Positions 30,491 to 40,007 of a stretch of DNA of 64,000 nt are shown here, piece by piece; the stretch's first letter is position 1, and the number at the start of each line of letters is the position of its first letter. Location of the stretch: contig NZ_LDJO01000033.1 in NCBI RefSeq assembly GCF_001431595.1, forward strand, positions 17,750 to 81,749, in the 5' to 3' direction. Below the pieces are notes generated by a model, which worked only from the letters and a program-made list of their open reading frames with translations, was not told where the DNA came from and ran no database searches. Made by a program: the position numbers and the translations under genes. The DNA comes from Stenotrophomonas acidaminiphila (GTDB lineage Bacteria > Pseudomonadota > Gammaproteobacteria > Xanthomonadales > Xanthomonadaceae).

Positions 30491-33400
30491 GCCGCCGCCC
30501 CGACGACATCACCCCGGAGGAGCGCGAGGCGCGCATCGCCGAACTGCGTGCGCGGCGCCGCGCGCGCATGCGCACGCTGGCGATCCGCAGCGGCATCAGC
30601 GTGGGCGTGCTGGTGGTGCTGGCGTCGCTGGCGCTGTACTGGCTGCTGCAGACCGTGGCCGGCCGCGACGTGCTGCTGGCGCAGGTGGTGGCACGGCTGC
30701 CGGCCGATTCGTCGCTGACCTGGAGCAGGGTCGAAGGCCCGCTGGCCGGGCCGTTGGTGCTGCACGACCTGGACTTCCGCTACCAGGACATCCACTTCAG
30801 TGCCGCCCAGGCCTACCTGGACCCGGACATCCGCCCGCTGCTGGGGCGCAAGCTGCGCCTGGACCTGCTGCGCATCAGCAACGCGCAGCTGGAGCTGGGG
30901 CCGCCGGAGGACAAGCCGTTCGAGCTGCCGCGCTGGCCGGACGTCCTGCCGGCCATCACCCTGCCGCTGGCGTTGCAGGCCGACACCATCGAGATCGATG
31001 GCCTGCGCATCGTCCAGCAGGATGCGCCGCCGATCGACATCACCCGCATCCGCGGTGGCCTGGAAGCCGCCGACGGCGAGTTCCGCGCCATCGGCCTGCA
31101 GGTGGACGGCAACCTGGGCGACTTCCGCATCGACGGCCACTACCTGCCGCGCCAGGATTACCGCACCGACCTCACCGTGCGCGCGCTGATGCCGGCGCGG
31201 CCGGGCCAGCCGCGGACGCGGCTGGGACTGGTCGCGCGCGGCGACCTGGCGCACATGGAGGTGGCGCTGGCCGGGTACGCGCCCAGGCCGCTGCATGCCA
31301 GCCTGGTGCTGGATGGCCGCAGCGACCCGGTGTGGAGCGTGGCCGCGCGCAGCGAGGAACTGGACCTCGGCCAGCTGGTGCCGGCGCAGTACCTGGCGCA
31401 GGCGCCCGCGCCGCTGGCGCTGGATTTCAACGCGCGCGGCCGCGGCGGCAGCGCGCGGCTGCAGGGCCGCGTGCGCCAGGGTGACCAGGAACTGGTGCTG
31501 GCGCCGTCCAATATCGTCATCGACAACCAGGTGCTGACCGTCTCGCCGCTGGTGGCCGAGGCCTTCGGTGGCGAGCTGCGCCTGCAGGGCAGCGCCGACT
31601 TCAGCGACACGCAGAACCCCGGCTTCCGCTTCGCGGTGGTCGCCAACCAGCTGACCTGGACCCCCGCGCCCGATCCGTCGGCGCCCGGCATCACGCCGGC
31701 GCCGCTGCACCTGAAGGAAGCGCGGCTCGGCGTGGCGGGCACGCTGAAGAACTGGGCGGCGATCGGCAAGGCCGAGGTCGCGCGCGAGGCGCAGGACGCC
31801 CGCCTGGACTTCGACCTGCGTGGCAGTGACCAGCAGGCGCGCATCGAGAAGCTCGCGGCGAGCACGCCCGGCGGCTCGCTCGATCTCACCGGTTCGGCGG
31901 CCTGGCAGCCGGCGCTGTCGTGGGACGTGGATGCGCGCCTGGCCAGCTTCGACCCGGGCTATTTCGTGCCGGGCTGGGAAGGCAAGCTGTCCGGCACGCT
32001 TGCCTCCCGCGGCAAGCAGCTGCCGCCGCCGGCCGGCACCGCGGACATGCGGTTCGAGGCCACCCTGGACGTGCCGCAGCTCAAGGGCAGGTTGCGTGGC
32101 CGCAGCGTCGACGCGCGTGCCCGGCTGGCCATGCAGGGCACCCAGGGCGAAGGCGACGTGCGCCTGGTGATGGGCGACAGCCGCATCGAGGCCAAGGGCA
32201 AGGTGGGCGACCGCCTCGACGTGGATGCGCGGCTGCAGCCGTTGCACCTGTCCGACCTGCTGCCCGGCGCCAGCGGCAGCCTGGCCGGCACCCTGCAGCT
32301 GCGGGGCACGCCGGCCCAGCCGGACGTCACCGCCGACCTGCGCGGCGACGGGCTGCGCTGGGATGACTGGAAGGCCGGCCAGGCCAGCATCAGCGGCCAC
32401 CTGCCGTGGAAGGGCGACAACGGAGCGCTGCAGGTACAGGCCAGCGCGGTGGAAGCGGGCATGCTGCTGGACAGCGTGCGCATCGATGCGCGTGGCAGCG
32501 TGCAGAACCTGCGGCTGGAGGCCGACACCCGCAACGAACTGGGCGCGCTCGCCCTGGGCGGCAGTGTGCGCCAGGCCGGGCAGGCATGGCGGGGCGAGCT
32601 GGCGGCGTTGCGGGTAGCGCCGGTCAAGGGCGCGCCCTGGCAGCTGCGCCAGGCCGCGCCCTTCAGCGTGCAGGGCGGCAACTTCACCCTGGCCGACACC
32701 TGCCTGGGCTCGGACACCGGCGGTGCGCTGTGCGTGGGCGCCAACTGGCCGCGCGAGGGCCTCCGGCTGCGCGGCGATGCATTGCCGCTGGCGCTGGTGC
32801 AGCCGTGGCTGCCGCCGAACGCGGGGCGGCGCATCTACCTGCGCGGCGAGGTCACCATCGATGGCCAGCTGCGCCCGCGCGGCAAGGCCTGGGAAGGCAG
32901 CTTCAAGGTCGCCTCGGCCGAAGGCGGCATCCGCCTGGGCGACAACGCCCGCGGCGAACTGGTGCGCTACGACCACTTCTCCATCAACGTGGACATGCAG
33001 CCCGGCGGCATCAACGGCTACCTCGGCGTCGGTTTCCAGGGCGACGGCTTCGTCGATGCCAAGGTGCGGACCGGCTGGGAGCCGAACGCCGCGCTCAACG
33101 GCGAGCTGTACCTGAACATGTCGCGGCTGTACTGGATGGAGCTGTTCTCGCCCGACCTGGTGCGGCCCAAGGGCCTGGTCGAAGGCCATGTCAGCCTGCG
33201 CGGCACGCGTGCCCAGCCCTCGCTCGGCGGCGAGGCCAAGCTCAGCGATTTCAGCGGCGAGTTCCCGGCGCTGGGGCTGGCCCTGAGCGAGGGCAAGGGC
33301 AGCTTCACCGCGCAGCCCGATGGCTCGGCGCGCATCGCCGCCGAGGTCAGGACCGGTGGCGAGGGCGCGCTGCGGGTCGACGGCGGCCTGTCCTGGTTCG

Positions 33401-34347
33401 GCGACGCGCAGCCGCTGCGGCTGCACATCGGCGGCGACAAGGTGCTGGTGTCCAACACCAGCGAACTGCGCGTGGTCGCCAACCCCGACCTCGACTTCAC
33501 CCTGGCCGGCACCGCCATGGAGCTGCGCGGCAGCGTGCACGTGCCCGAGGCGGCGATCGACCTGGAACGCCTGGACCGCGGCACCTCGGTATCCGAGGAC
33601 GTGGTGGTGCTCGACCCGGTCGATCCGGAGCAATCGCGCTCCTCGCCGCTGGACATGGACCTGGCGGTCAGCCTCGGCGACAAGGTGAAGATGAGCGGCT
33701 TCGGCCTGAAGGGCGCGCTCACCGGAAAGATGCAGGTACGCGCGCGTCCCGGCCGCGAGATGACCGCCAACGGCGGGCTGGAAGTCAGCGGCCGCTACAA
33801 GGCCTATGGCCAGGACCTGACCATCACCCAGGGCCAGCTGCTGTGGAACCACGGCATCGTCTCCGATCCGCGCATCAACATCCGCGCCCAGCGCGGCATC
33901 GGCGAGGTCACCGCCGGCATCGTCGTCACCGGGCGCGCGCAGCAACCGCGCGTGGACGTGTGGTCCGATCCGGCGATGTCGCAGTCCGAGGCACTGTCCT
34001 ACCTGGTCCTCGGCCGCAGCCTGAGCATGGCCAGCAGCGACCAGGCGCAGCAGGTCAACGCTGCCTCCGCGGCGCTGTCGGCCGGCAGCGGCCTGCTGGC
34101 CGCGCAGGTCGGCGCCCGGCTCGGCCTGGACGACGCCGGGGTCAGCCAGTCGCGCGCGCTGGGCGGTGCGGTGATCGGCGTGGGCAAGTTCATCACCCCC
34201 AAGCTCTATGTCGGCTATGGCGTATCGCTGATCGGCAGCGGCTCGGTGCTGACCCTCAAGTACCTGCTGCGTCGCGGCTTCGACATCGAGGTCGAATCGA
34301 GCACGGTGGAGAACCGCGGCTCGGTGAACTGGCGCAAGGAGAAATAG
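30487..34347 (+). CDS. tamB: translocation/assembly protein TamB
   Basis: A 1,286-residue AsmA-like inner-membrane-anchored protein that spans the periplasm, partners TamA and, as family work indicates, moves phospholipid to the outer membrane. There is one N-terminal transmembrane helix (about residues 34-56: SVGVLVVLASLALYWLL), a long beta-rich groove, and the C-terminal DUF490 domain with YLVLGRSLSMASSDQAQQVN and GVGKFITPKLYVGYGVSL. GTG 30487 overlaps the tamA stop (GTGA), so the pair is coupled. Length is like E. coli TamB (1,259). Confidence 0.93.
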   Translation: MSRRPDDITPEEREARIAELRARRRARMRTLAIRSGISVGVLVVLASLALYWLLQTVAGRDVLLAQVVARLPADSSLTWSRVEGPLAGPLVLHDLDFRYQDIHFSAAQAYLDPDIRPLLGRKLRLDLLRISNAQLELGPPEDKPFELPRWPDVLPAITLPLALQADTIEIDGLRIVQQDAPPIDITRIRGGLEAADGEFRAIGLQVDGNLGDFRIDGHYLPRQDYRTDLTVRALMPARPGQPRTRLGLVARGDLAHMEVALAGYAPRPLHASLVLDGRSDPVWSVAARSEELDLGQLVPAQYLAQAPAPLALDFNARGRGGSARLQGRVRQGDQELVLAPSNIVIDNQVLTVSPLVAEAFGGELRLQGSADFSDTQNPGFRFAVVANQLTWTPAPDPSAPGITPAPLHLKEARLGVAGTLKNWAAIGKAEVAREAQDARLDFDLRGSDQQARIEKLAASTPGGSLDLTGSAAWQPALSWDVDARLASFDPGYFVPGWEGKLSGTLASRGKQLPPPAGTADMRFEATLDVPQLKGRLRGRSVDARARLAMQGTQGEGDVRLVMGDSRIEAKGKVGDRLDVDARLQPLHLSDLLPGASGSLAGTLQLRGTPAQPDVTADLRGDGLRWDDWKAGQASISGHLPWKGDNGALQVQASAVEAGMLLDSVRIDARGSVQNLRLEADTRNELGALALGGSVRQAGQAWRGELAALRVAPVKGAPWQLRQAAPFSVQGGNFTLADTCLGSDTGGALCVGANWPREGLRLRGDALPLALVQPWLPPNAGRRIYLRGEVTIDGQLRPRGKAWEGSFKVASAEGGIRLGDNARGELVRYDHFSINVDMQPGGINGYLGVGFQGDGFVDAKVRTGWEPNAALNGELYLNMSRLYWMELFSPDLVRPKGLVEGHVSLRGTRAQPSLGGEAKLSDFSGEFPALGLALSEGKGSFTAQPDGSARIAAEVRTGGEGALRVDGGLSWFGDAQPLRLHIGGDKVLVSNTSELRVVANPDLDFTLAGTAMELRGSVHVPEAAIDLERLDRGTSVSEDVVVLDPVDPEQSRSSPLDMDLAVSLGDKVKMSGFGLKGALTGKMQVRARPGREMTANGGLEVSGRYKAYGQDLTITQGQLLWNHGIVSDPRINIRAQRGIGEVTAGIVVTGRAQQPRVDVWSDPAMSQSEALSYLVLGRSLSMASSDQAQQVNAASAALSAGSGLLAAQVGARLGLDDAGVSQSRALGGAVIGVGKFITPKLYVGYGVSLIGSGSVLTLKYLLRRGFDIEVESSTVENRGSVNWRKEK

Positions 34348-34473
34348 CCGGTCCCCTGCCGGTCCATCCGTGGCGGGCGCCCGGTGGATCCCGCGTTTAC
34401 CGCCCCATAGTCCGGGCGCGGCCAGGCACGGCGCGTGTGCGGCGGGGAGGGCCGCGCCACCGCGCAGGCTGGT

Positions 34474-35742
34474 TCACGGCGCGGACGCGGCGGGCACGGG
34501 CGAGACGACCGCGCCGCGCAGCACCGGTTTGCCGGCGACCACGTCGGTCCATACCAGCCGCGCATTGCCGCGGTCGGCGAGCAGGCGCGGGAAGCCGGTA
34601 CCGCGCCCGCGGCCCTGCAGGATCGCAACCTGCAGGCGGCCGAGCTCGCGGTCCAGCGAGGGGCTGTAGCGGGCAAGCCACAGCGATTGCCCGCGCCCCT
34701 CCTCGCGCAGCCACGCCAGCCACAGGCCAGCGGCATCGGCCGCTACCTGCACCCGTCCCTGTACCCCGGTGCCGCGATCCGGCACGCGCGGCGCGCCGAA
34801 GCTGGCGCCGCCATCGCTGCTGTGGGCCAGGCGCAGCAGCGGTTCGCCCTGCGGCGCGGTGTACCACGCCACCCAGGCATGGCCAGCGTATGCGGTGACC
34901 GCCGGGCCGTTCACCGGGCAGGCCGGCATGACCCAGTCGTCGGCATGGACCCGCCGTGCCGGTTGCCAGCCGGCGGCCGTGCGGCGATGCAGGTGGATGT
35001 CGCGGGTCTCGCCGGCGTCGCGGCCGCGATACACCAGCAACACCCCGCTGGCGTCGGCATGGACTCCGGTCTGGCAGCAGTCGCAGGTCATCGGGTCCAG
35101 CTCCTGCTCGTCGTGCTTGCCCAGCCGGGCATCGAAGCGGGCGCTGCGCAGGGTCATCGCGCCTTGGCCGTGGCCGTCGCCGTGCCCGGTGCCTGCGGTG
35201 CGACGTCCGTCCAGCCAGGCGATGCCCATGCCGTCGGCGCCTTCCGGCCACAACGAAACAAAGCCGTGTTCGGTGGCGGTGGCGTCATCGTGCACGGTGA
35301 CCGCCGCCGACCACTGCCGGCCGTCGGCCGAGCGCGCCAGCTGCACGTCGTAGGCATACGGGGCATCGGCCGACCTGCGCAGCCATTGCGCCCACAGTGC
35401 GCCGTCGGCACTGGCGCGCAGGTGCGGCGTGTCGGCCCAGTTCACGAACCAGTCGTCGCCACGCGCGATCTGCCGGGCCGGCTGCCAGCGGCCGCCGGAA
35501 AAGCGCGCGTAGCGCAGCTGGTGGCCCTGTGCGTCCGGCGCCAGCCACGACAGCAGCAGGCTGCCATCGGGCGCGGCCACCAGGTCCGGCTGCGCGGCGC
35601 TGGCGTCGGCCGCCAGCGGCCACGGTTCGGCATGCAGGCCCAAGGCCTGGCCGGCAGCCGCGGCAGCGGGCGCCGGCGCATCGCCGGAGCAGGCGCCGAG
35701 CAGCGCACACGCCAGTGCGAGGGAAACGGAGAAGATGCGCAT
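34474..35742 (-). CDS. sialidase-like beta-propeller lipoprotein with CxCC motif
   Basis: A 422-residue lipoprotein: lipobox LLGAC (Cys about residue 18), then repeated beta-propeller blades typical of BNR/sialidase-like folds. Examples are DGSLLLSWLAPDAQG, VQLARSADGRQWSAAVTV, RLAHSSDGGASFGAP and WLARYSPSLDRELG. The sialidase catalytic Arg triad is not obvious, so hydrolase activity is doubtful. A striking DPMTCDCCQTGV (near residue 210) could bind a metal or haem-like ligand. It is convergent with tamB and divergent from the S46 peptidase. The function is unknown. Confidence 0.7.
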   Translation of the reverse strand: MRIFSVSLALACALLGACSGDAPAPAAAAAGQALGLHAEPWPLAADASAAQPDLVAAPDGSLLLSWLAPDAQGHQLRYARFSGGRWQPARQIARGDDWFVNWADTPHLRASADGALWAQWLRRSADAPYAYDVQLARSADGRQWSAAVTVHDDATATEHGFVSLWPEGADGMGIAWLDGRRTAGTGHGDGHGQGAMTLRSARFDARLGKHDEQELDPMTCDCCQTGVHADASGVLLVYRGRDAGETRDIHLHRRTAAGWQPARRVHADDWVMPACPVNGPAVTAYAGHAWVAWYTAPQGEPLLRLAHSSDGGASFGAPRVPDRGTGVQGRVQVAADAAGLWLAWLREEGRGQSLWLARYSPSLDRELGRLQVAILQGRGRGTGFPRLLADRGNARLVWTDVVAGKPVLRGAVVSPVPAASAP

Positions 35743-35836
35743 GCGCGCAGGATAGCGGCATCGTGACCGTTGGCGGTTGCCCCCCCACCGGTGCCCGGCT
35801 ACTGTCGCCCCCTGTTCTGTACCTGCTGGAGTTCCG

Positions 35837-37981
35837 ATGAAGCGCACACCGCTTGCCGCCGCCATGGCGCTGGGCATGAGCCTGGCTGCCGCCGCCAACG
35901 CCAACGAGGGCATGTGGATGCCCACGCAGCTGCCTGGACTGGCGAAGACGCTGAAGGAGGCCGGCTTCAAGGGTGACCCGTCGGCGCTGGCCGACGTCAC
36001 CGCGCCGCCGTTGAGCGCGGTGGTGCGGGTGGGCGGCGGCACCGGAGCGTTCGTGTCCGGCGACGGCCTGCTGCTGACCAATCACCACGTCGCCTACGGG
36101 GTGATCCAGTACAACGCCAGCAAGGAGCACGACACCATCAACGACGGCTTCATCGCCCAGGGCCGCGATGACGAGCGCGCGGCCAACCCGGACTACCGGG
36201 TGCTGGTGACGGTGGGCTTCGACAAGGTCACCGACGAGGTGCTCAAGGAGGCGCGCGGCAAGAACGGGCGTGCCTACTACGATGCGGTGGAGAACGCGCG
36301 CAAGCGCATCGTCGCCGACTGCGAGGCCGAGGGCGGGGTGCGCTGCTCGGTGGCCAACATGTACTACGGCAGCGATTTCTACCGCATCCGCCAGCTGGAG
36401 CTGACCGACATCCGCCTGGTCTACGCGCCGCCGCGCGCGATCGGCAATTACGGCGACGAGATCGACAACTTCATGTGGCCGCGCCACACCGGCGATTTCA
36501 CCCTGCTGCGTGCCTACGTCGGCAAGGACGGCAAGCCGGCGCCGTACAGCAAGGACAACGTGCCGTACCACCCGCCGGCACACCTGAAGATGTCGCTGGA
36601 CGGCCCGAAGGAAGGCGACTACGCGATGCTCGCCGGCTATCCGGGCACCACCTACCGGCTGCGCACCGCCGCCGAGTTCGCCAACCAGATCGACACGGTG
36701 CTGCCGCGCCGCGTGGAGGTGTTCCAGCAGCTGATCGACGTGATCGAGGCGCAGGGCAAGGGCAATGCCGACGCGCGCACCCGCTACGCCTCGCAGCTGC
36801 AGTCGCTCAAGAACAACCGCAAGCGCGCCGCCGGCGAACTGGAAGGCCTGCTGCGCAGCGACGCCAAGACCCAGCGCGCGCAGGACGAGCAGGCGATGCT
36901 GGCCGCCACCGACGCCCGCTACAAGGCCGACATCGACGCGTTGTCCGCCTCGCTGGCCGCCGAGCGCGACGCCGGCGCCGGTGACTTCCTGGTGACGCTG
37001 ATGTCCAGCCAGACCCAGCTGCTGCGCTCGGCCATGCTGCTGGAACGCCTGCGCATCGAATCGGCCAAGCCCGACGCCGCGCGCGAGAGCGGCTACCAGC
37101 AGCGCGACCAGGCGCTGATCGAAGGCGTGCTCAAGCAGGTGCAGCGCCGCTACGACCCGGCCGTGGAGAAGGCCCTGCTCACCGCGCTGCTCACGCGCTA
37201 CCAGCAGTTGCCCGACGCCCGTCGCGACGCGCGCTACGACGCGCTGTTCGGGCGCACCCCGGAACAGCTGCGCAAGGCACTGGATACCCTGTACGCGGCG
37301 ACCCGGCTGGGCGACGAGGCGCAGCGCCTGTCGCGCTTCGAGGCGGCCCGCAAGGGCGGCGCGCTCGAAGCCGATCCGCTGCTGGCGGCGGCTGCCACGC
37401 TGGTGGCGGCGCAGCTGGACGCCGAACGCGAAAGCAAGGAGCGCGAGGGCGAACAGCTGCGCCTGCGCCCGTCCTACATGCAGGCGCTGTTCGCCTGGCG
37501 CGCCAGCCAGGGCCGCGCCGTCTACCCGGACGCCAACAGCACGCTGCGCATCAGCTACGGCAGGGTCGAGGCGCTGCATCCGCGCGACGCGGTCAGCTAT
37601 TCGCCGGTGACCACGGTGGCCGGCATCGTCGAGAAGAACACCAACACGGTGCCGTTCGACGCGCCCAGGCCGCTGCTCGATGCCATCGCCAAGGGTGATT
37701 TCGGCAGCACCGCCGACCCGGTGCTGAAGACGCAGACGGTCAACTTCCTGACCAACCTCGATACCACCGGGGGCAACTCCGGTTCGCCGGTGCTCAATGC
37801 GCGCGGCGAGCTGATCGGCCTGAACTTCGACTCCAACTGGGAGTCGGTGAGCGCCAGCTGGTGGTTCGACCCGCGCTACAAGCGGGCCGTGCACGTGGAC
37901 ATGCGCTACCTGCGCTGGCTGCTGGCCAAGGTCTACCCGGCGCCGGCGCTGCTGGACGAAATGGGCCTGCCGCGGGAGTAA
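35837..37981 (+). CDS. S46 dipeptidyl-peptidase, DPP11-like
   Basis: A 714-residue exported serine exopeptidase (signal peptide ends ANA, about residue 22) that releases N-terminal dipeptides in the periplasm. The trypsin-like triad is visible: His84 in TNHHVAYG, Asp in GDEIDNFMWPRHTGDF (about residue 222), and Ser648 in GGNSGSPV. The specificity position, 18 residues after the catalytic Ser, is Ser666 (NFDSNWES). Family work reports Gly here in DPP7 and Arg or Ser in DPP11, so acidic P1 preference is inferred. GGAG lies upstream of ATG 35837. Confidence 0.88.
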   Translation: MKRTPLAAAMALGMSLAAAANANEGMWMPTQLPGLAKTLKEAGFKGDPSALADVTAPPLSAVVRVGGGTGAFVSGDGLLLTNHHVAYGVIQYNASKEHDTINDGFIAQGRDDERAANPDYRVLVTVGFDKVTDEVLKEARGKNGRAYYDAVENARKRIVADCEAEGGVRCSVANMYYGSDFYRIRQLELTDIRLVYAPPRAIGNYGDEIDNFMWPRHTGDFTLLRAYVGKDGKPAPYSKDNVPYHPPAHLKMSLDGPKEGDYAMLAGYPGTTYRLRTAAEFANQIDTVLPRRVEVFQQLIDVIEAQGKGNADARTRYASQLQSLKNNRKRAAGELEGLLRSDAKTQRAQDEQAMLAATDARYKADIDALSASLAAERDAGAGDFLVTLMSSQTQLLRSAMLLERLRIESAKPDAARESGYQQRDQALIEGVLKQVQRRYDPAVEKALLTALLTRYQQLPDARRDARYDALFGRTPEQLRKALDTLYAATRLGDEAQRLSRFEAARKGGALEADPLLAAAATLVAAQLDAERESKEREGEQLRLRPSYMQALFAWRASQGRAVYPDANSTLRISYGRVEALHPRDAVSYSPVTTVAGIVEKNTNTVPFDAPRPLLDAIAKGDFGSTADPVLKTQTVNFLTNLDTTGGNSGSPVLNARGELIGLNFDSNWESVSASWWFDPRYKRAVHVDMRYLRWLLAKVYPAPALLDEMGLPRE

Positions 37982-38123
37982 GCGCAAGCAAGGCCGGGGC
38001 CGGCATCGTGTCTGCCGGGCCCCGGCCGCGTCCCGTCCGGCGCGCGTGGCCGGGCGGCAGCAGGACGCCACTGGCCTAGAATGGCCGGGCGAACAGGGCG
38101 GGACAGGTCGTGGGGAAGCACTG

Positions 38124-38879
38124 ATGCAGGTGGATGGGGAACGGCCGGCAGGCGATGCCGGTTGCCGGCTGGATGGCGTACGGATCTGGGTCGTCGAAGA
38201 TGATCCCGAGTGGCGCGGCATGGTGGTCGAGGAACTCGAGTACCACGGCGCCGACGTGCGCGGCATCGACAGCGTCGAGGCGCTCTACCGCGAACTGGCG
38301 GTGGACCGGTGCGACATCCTCGTGCTGGATGTCGGCCTGCCTGGCGAGGATGGATTGAGCGCCACCGGCCACCTGCGGCGGATGGATGGCATGGGCATCG
38401 TGCTGGTCACCGGGCGCAGCGGCACCGCGGACATGGCGCACGGGCTCTCGCTCGGTGCCGATGTCTACCTGCCCAAGCCGCTGGAGCTGCCGGTGCTGGT
38501 GGCTGCGCTGCACAGCCTGCACCGGCGCATGTCGCAGTCCTCGCCGGCCGTGGTTGCCCCCGGCGAGGCCGTCGCCGCATGGAACCTGCGCTCGGACGGA
38601 TGGGACCTGCATGCCCCCAATGGCAAGGTGCTGACCCTGACCGCGGCCGAACGCGGCTTCCTGCGCGAACTGTTCGCCGTTCCCGGCGAGGCGGTCGACC
38701 GCGAGCGGCTCATCGCCGCGGTCACCGACCAGCCCTGGGATTTCGACCCGCATCGGCTGGAGGTGCTGGTGCACCGCCTGCGCACCCGGGCGCGCAACGC
38801 CACCGGCATTGTGCTGCCGGTGCGCGCGCTGCGCGGTATGGGCTACATGCTGGTCTCCGAGCCGATCCCCGCCGCCTGA
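38124..38879 (+). CDS. OmpR-type response regulator, copy 1
   Basis: A 251-residue two-component response regulator. The receiver (about residues 17-130) has VVEDDPEW, the phospho-acceptor in VLDVGLPGEDG, VTGR and YLPKPLEL. The C-terminal winged helix (about residues 160-245) ends WDFDPHRLEVLVHRLRTRAR then LRGMGYMLV. It is a close paralogue of the next gene, sharing VEALYRELAV, MGIVLVTGR and LEVL.HRLR. No histidine kinase is adjacent. ATG 38124 with GGGGAA upstream is preferred. Confidence 0.88.
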   Translation: MQVDGERPAGDAGCRLDGVRIWVVEDDPEWRGMVVEELEYHGADVRGIDSVEALYRELAVDRCDILVLDVGLPGEDGLSATGHLRRMDGMGIVLVTGRSGTADMAHGLSLGADVYLPKPLELPVLVAALHSLHRRMSQSSPAVVAPGEAVAAWNLRSDGWDLHAPNGKVLTLTAAERGFLRELFAVPGEAVDRERLIAAVTDQPWDFDPHRLEVLVHRLRTRARNATGIVLPVRALRGMGYMLVSEPIPAA

Positions 38880-38921
38880 AGGCGAAAACCGGCTTCCGCC
38901 AGCCGGCGCGTGTGAATTCCG

Positions 38922-38974
38922 GAGAGCAACGGAGATTTTTTGATACTGCCGCGTTGCCGGCAGCTGTCGAGAAT
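38922..38974 (+). promoter_or_regulatory. duplicated upstream element, copy 1
   Basis: GAGAGCAAC (38922-38930), then ACTGCC (38945), then GCTGTCGAGAAT (38963-38974). The same three blocks recur before the giant gene at 39821-39883, with identical 18-base spacing between the last two. ACTGCC and GAGAAT are 18 bases apart, so they could be weak -35/-10 boxes. Alternatively the element is a binding site for one of the flanking regulators. Confidence 0.5.
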
Positions 38975-39029
38975 CCAACCCCGACGCCGCGGCCACGCAT
39001 CGTGTGGCCGGCGTGCATGGGGACCGGTA

Positions 39030-39782
39030 TTGGAAACGAAACAGGAAACGCCGCCGGCATGCGCGCCGCAGTCGTTGCAGGGCATGCGCATCTGGGTGGT
39101 GGAGGACGACCCGGAGTGGTGTGCGCTGGTGGTCGATGAACTCGTGCGGCAGGGCGCGGCGGCCCGCGGCATGGGCAGTGCCGAAGCCCTTTACCGCGAA
39201 CTGGCGGTGGCCACCTGCGACATCGTCGTGCTCGACATCATGTTGCCGGGCGAGGACGGACTGAGCGCGACCCGTCACCTGCGCCGCACCGGCGACATGG
39301 GCATCGTGCTGGTCACCGGGCGCGGCAGCGCCGCCGACATGGCGCATGGCCTGTCGATGGGGGCCGATGTCTACCTGCCCAAGCCGCTGGAACTGCCGGT
39401 GCTGGTGGCGGCCCTGCACAGCCTGCACCGGCGCATGGCGGCCGGTGGCGGTACGGCGGCCGACCCGGCGGCGGAGCCTGCCGGCAATGGCTGGAGCCTG
39501 CGCGCGGGTGGCTGGGAGCTGTGGTCGCCCGATGGCCAGGCCCTGGCCTTGTCGACAGCCGAGCGGGCGCTGCTGCACGAACTGCTCTCATGCCCCGGCA
39601 CGCCCGTGGGCCGCGAACGGCTGATCGCCGCGCTCACGCCCACGCCGTGGGATTTCGACCCGCACCGGCTGGAAGTGCTGCTGCACCGCCTGCGCGCGCG
39701 CGTCCGTGGCGCCACCCGGCTGACCCTGCCGGTACGCGCCCTGCGTGGCCTGGGGTATCTGTGGGTACCCACGCAATCCTGA
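39030..39782 (+). CDS. OmpR-type response regulator, copy 2
   Basis: A 250-residue paralogue of the preceding gene. The receiver has RIWVVEDDPEW, VLDIMLPGEDG (phospho-Asp) and YLPKPLEL; the winged helix is present, including WDFDPHRLEVLLHRLRAR and LRGLGYLWV. There is no ATG before the domain, so the TTG at 39030 is chosen: it gives a length matching copy 1 (250 against 251 residues). The internal ATG 39084 would start directly at the receiver (MRIWVVEDD). It lies directly upstream of the giant surface-protein gene and is a candidate regulator of it. Confidence 0.82.
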   Translation: METKQETPPACAPQSLQGMRIWVVEDDPEWCALVVDELVRQGAAARGMGSAEALYRELAVATCDIVVLDIMLPGEDGLSATRHLRRTGDMGIVLVTGRGSAADMAHGLSMGADVYLPKPLELPVLVAALHSLHRRMAAGGGTAADPAAEPAGNGWSLRAGGWELWSPDGQALALSTAERALLHELLSCPGTPVGRERLIAALTPTPWDFDPHRLEVLLHRLRARVRGATRLTLPVRALRGLGYLWVPTQS

Positions 39783-39820
39783 TTCCGGCCGGCCCGATGC
39801 GTGCCGCCGCACGACGCTTT

Positions 39821-39883
39821 GAGAGCAACTGTGAGCAAGCGTCAGGAACTGCTACTGCCTTGCCAGCGCGGGCTGTCGAGAAT
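39821..39883 (+). promoter_or_regulatory. duplicated upstream element, copy 2
   Basis: GAGAGCAAC (39821-39829), ACTGCC (39854-39859) and GCTGTCGAGAAT (39872-39883) match copy 1, but the first two blocks are 10 bases further apart, about one helical turn. It ends 124 bases before the giant gene's GTG. It is the likely promoter or operator region of the surface-protein operon. Confidence 0.5.
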
Positions 39884-40007
39884 GCGGCCCGAATGCCCTG
39901 ACCGGGTGTTCCGCGCTTGCCCGCAACGGCAGGCACCGACGACACGCAAGGCCCGGGCCGCCAGGCAGCCGGGTGGGGCGCAACAGCTGCAACGCAGGGG
40001 AAAACCC

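Noticed and set aside
30286..33945. 1,219-codon minus-strand open frame opposite tamB
   Set aside because: Shadow; tamB on the plus strand has full family features.
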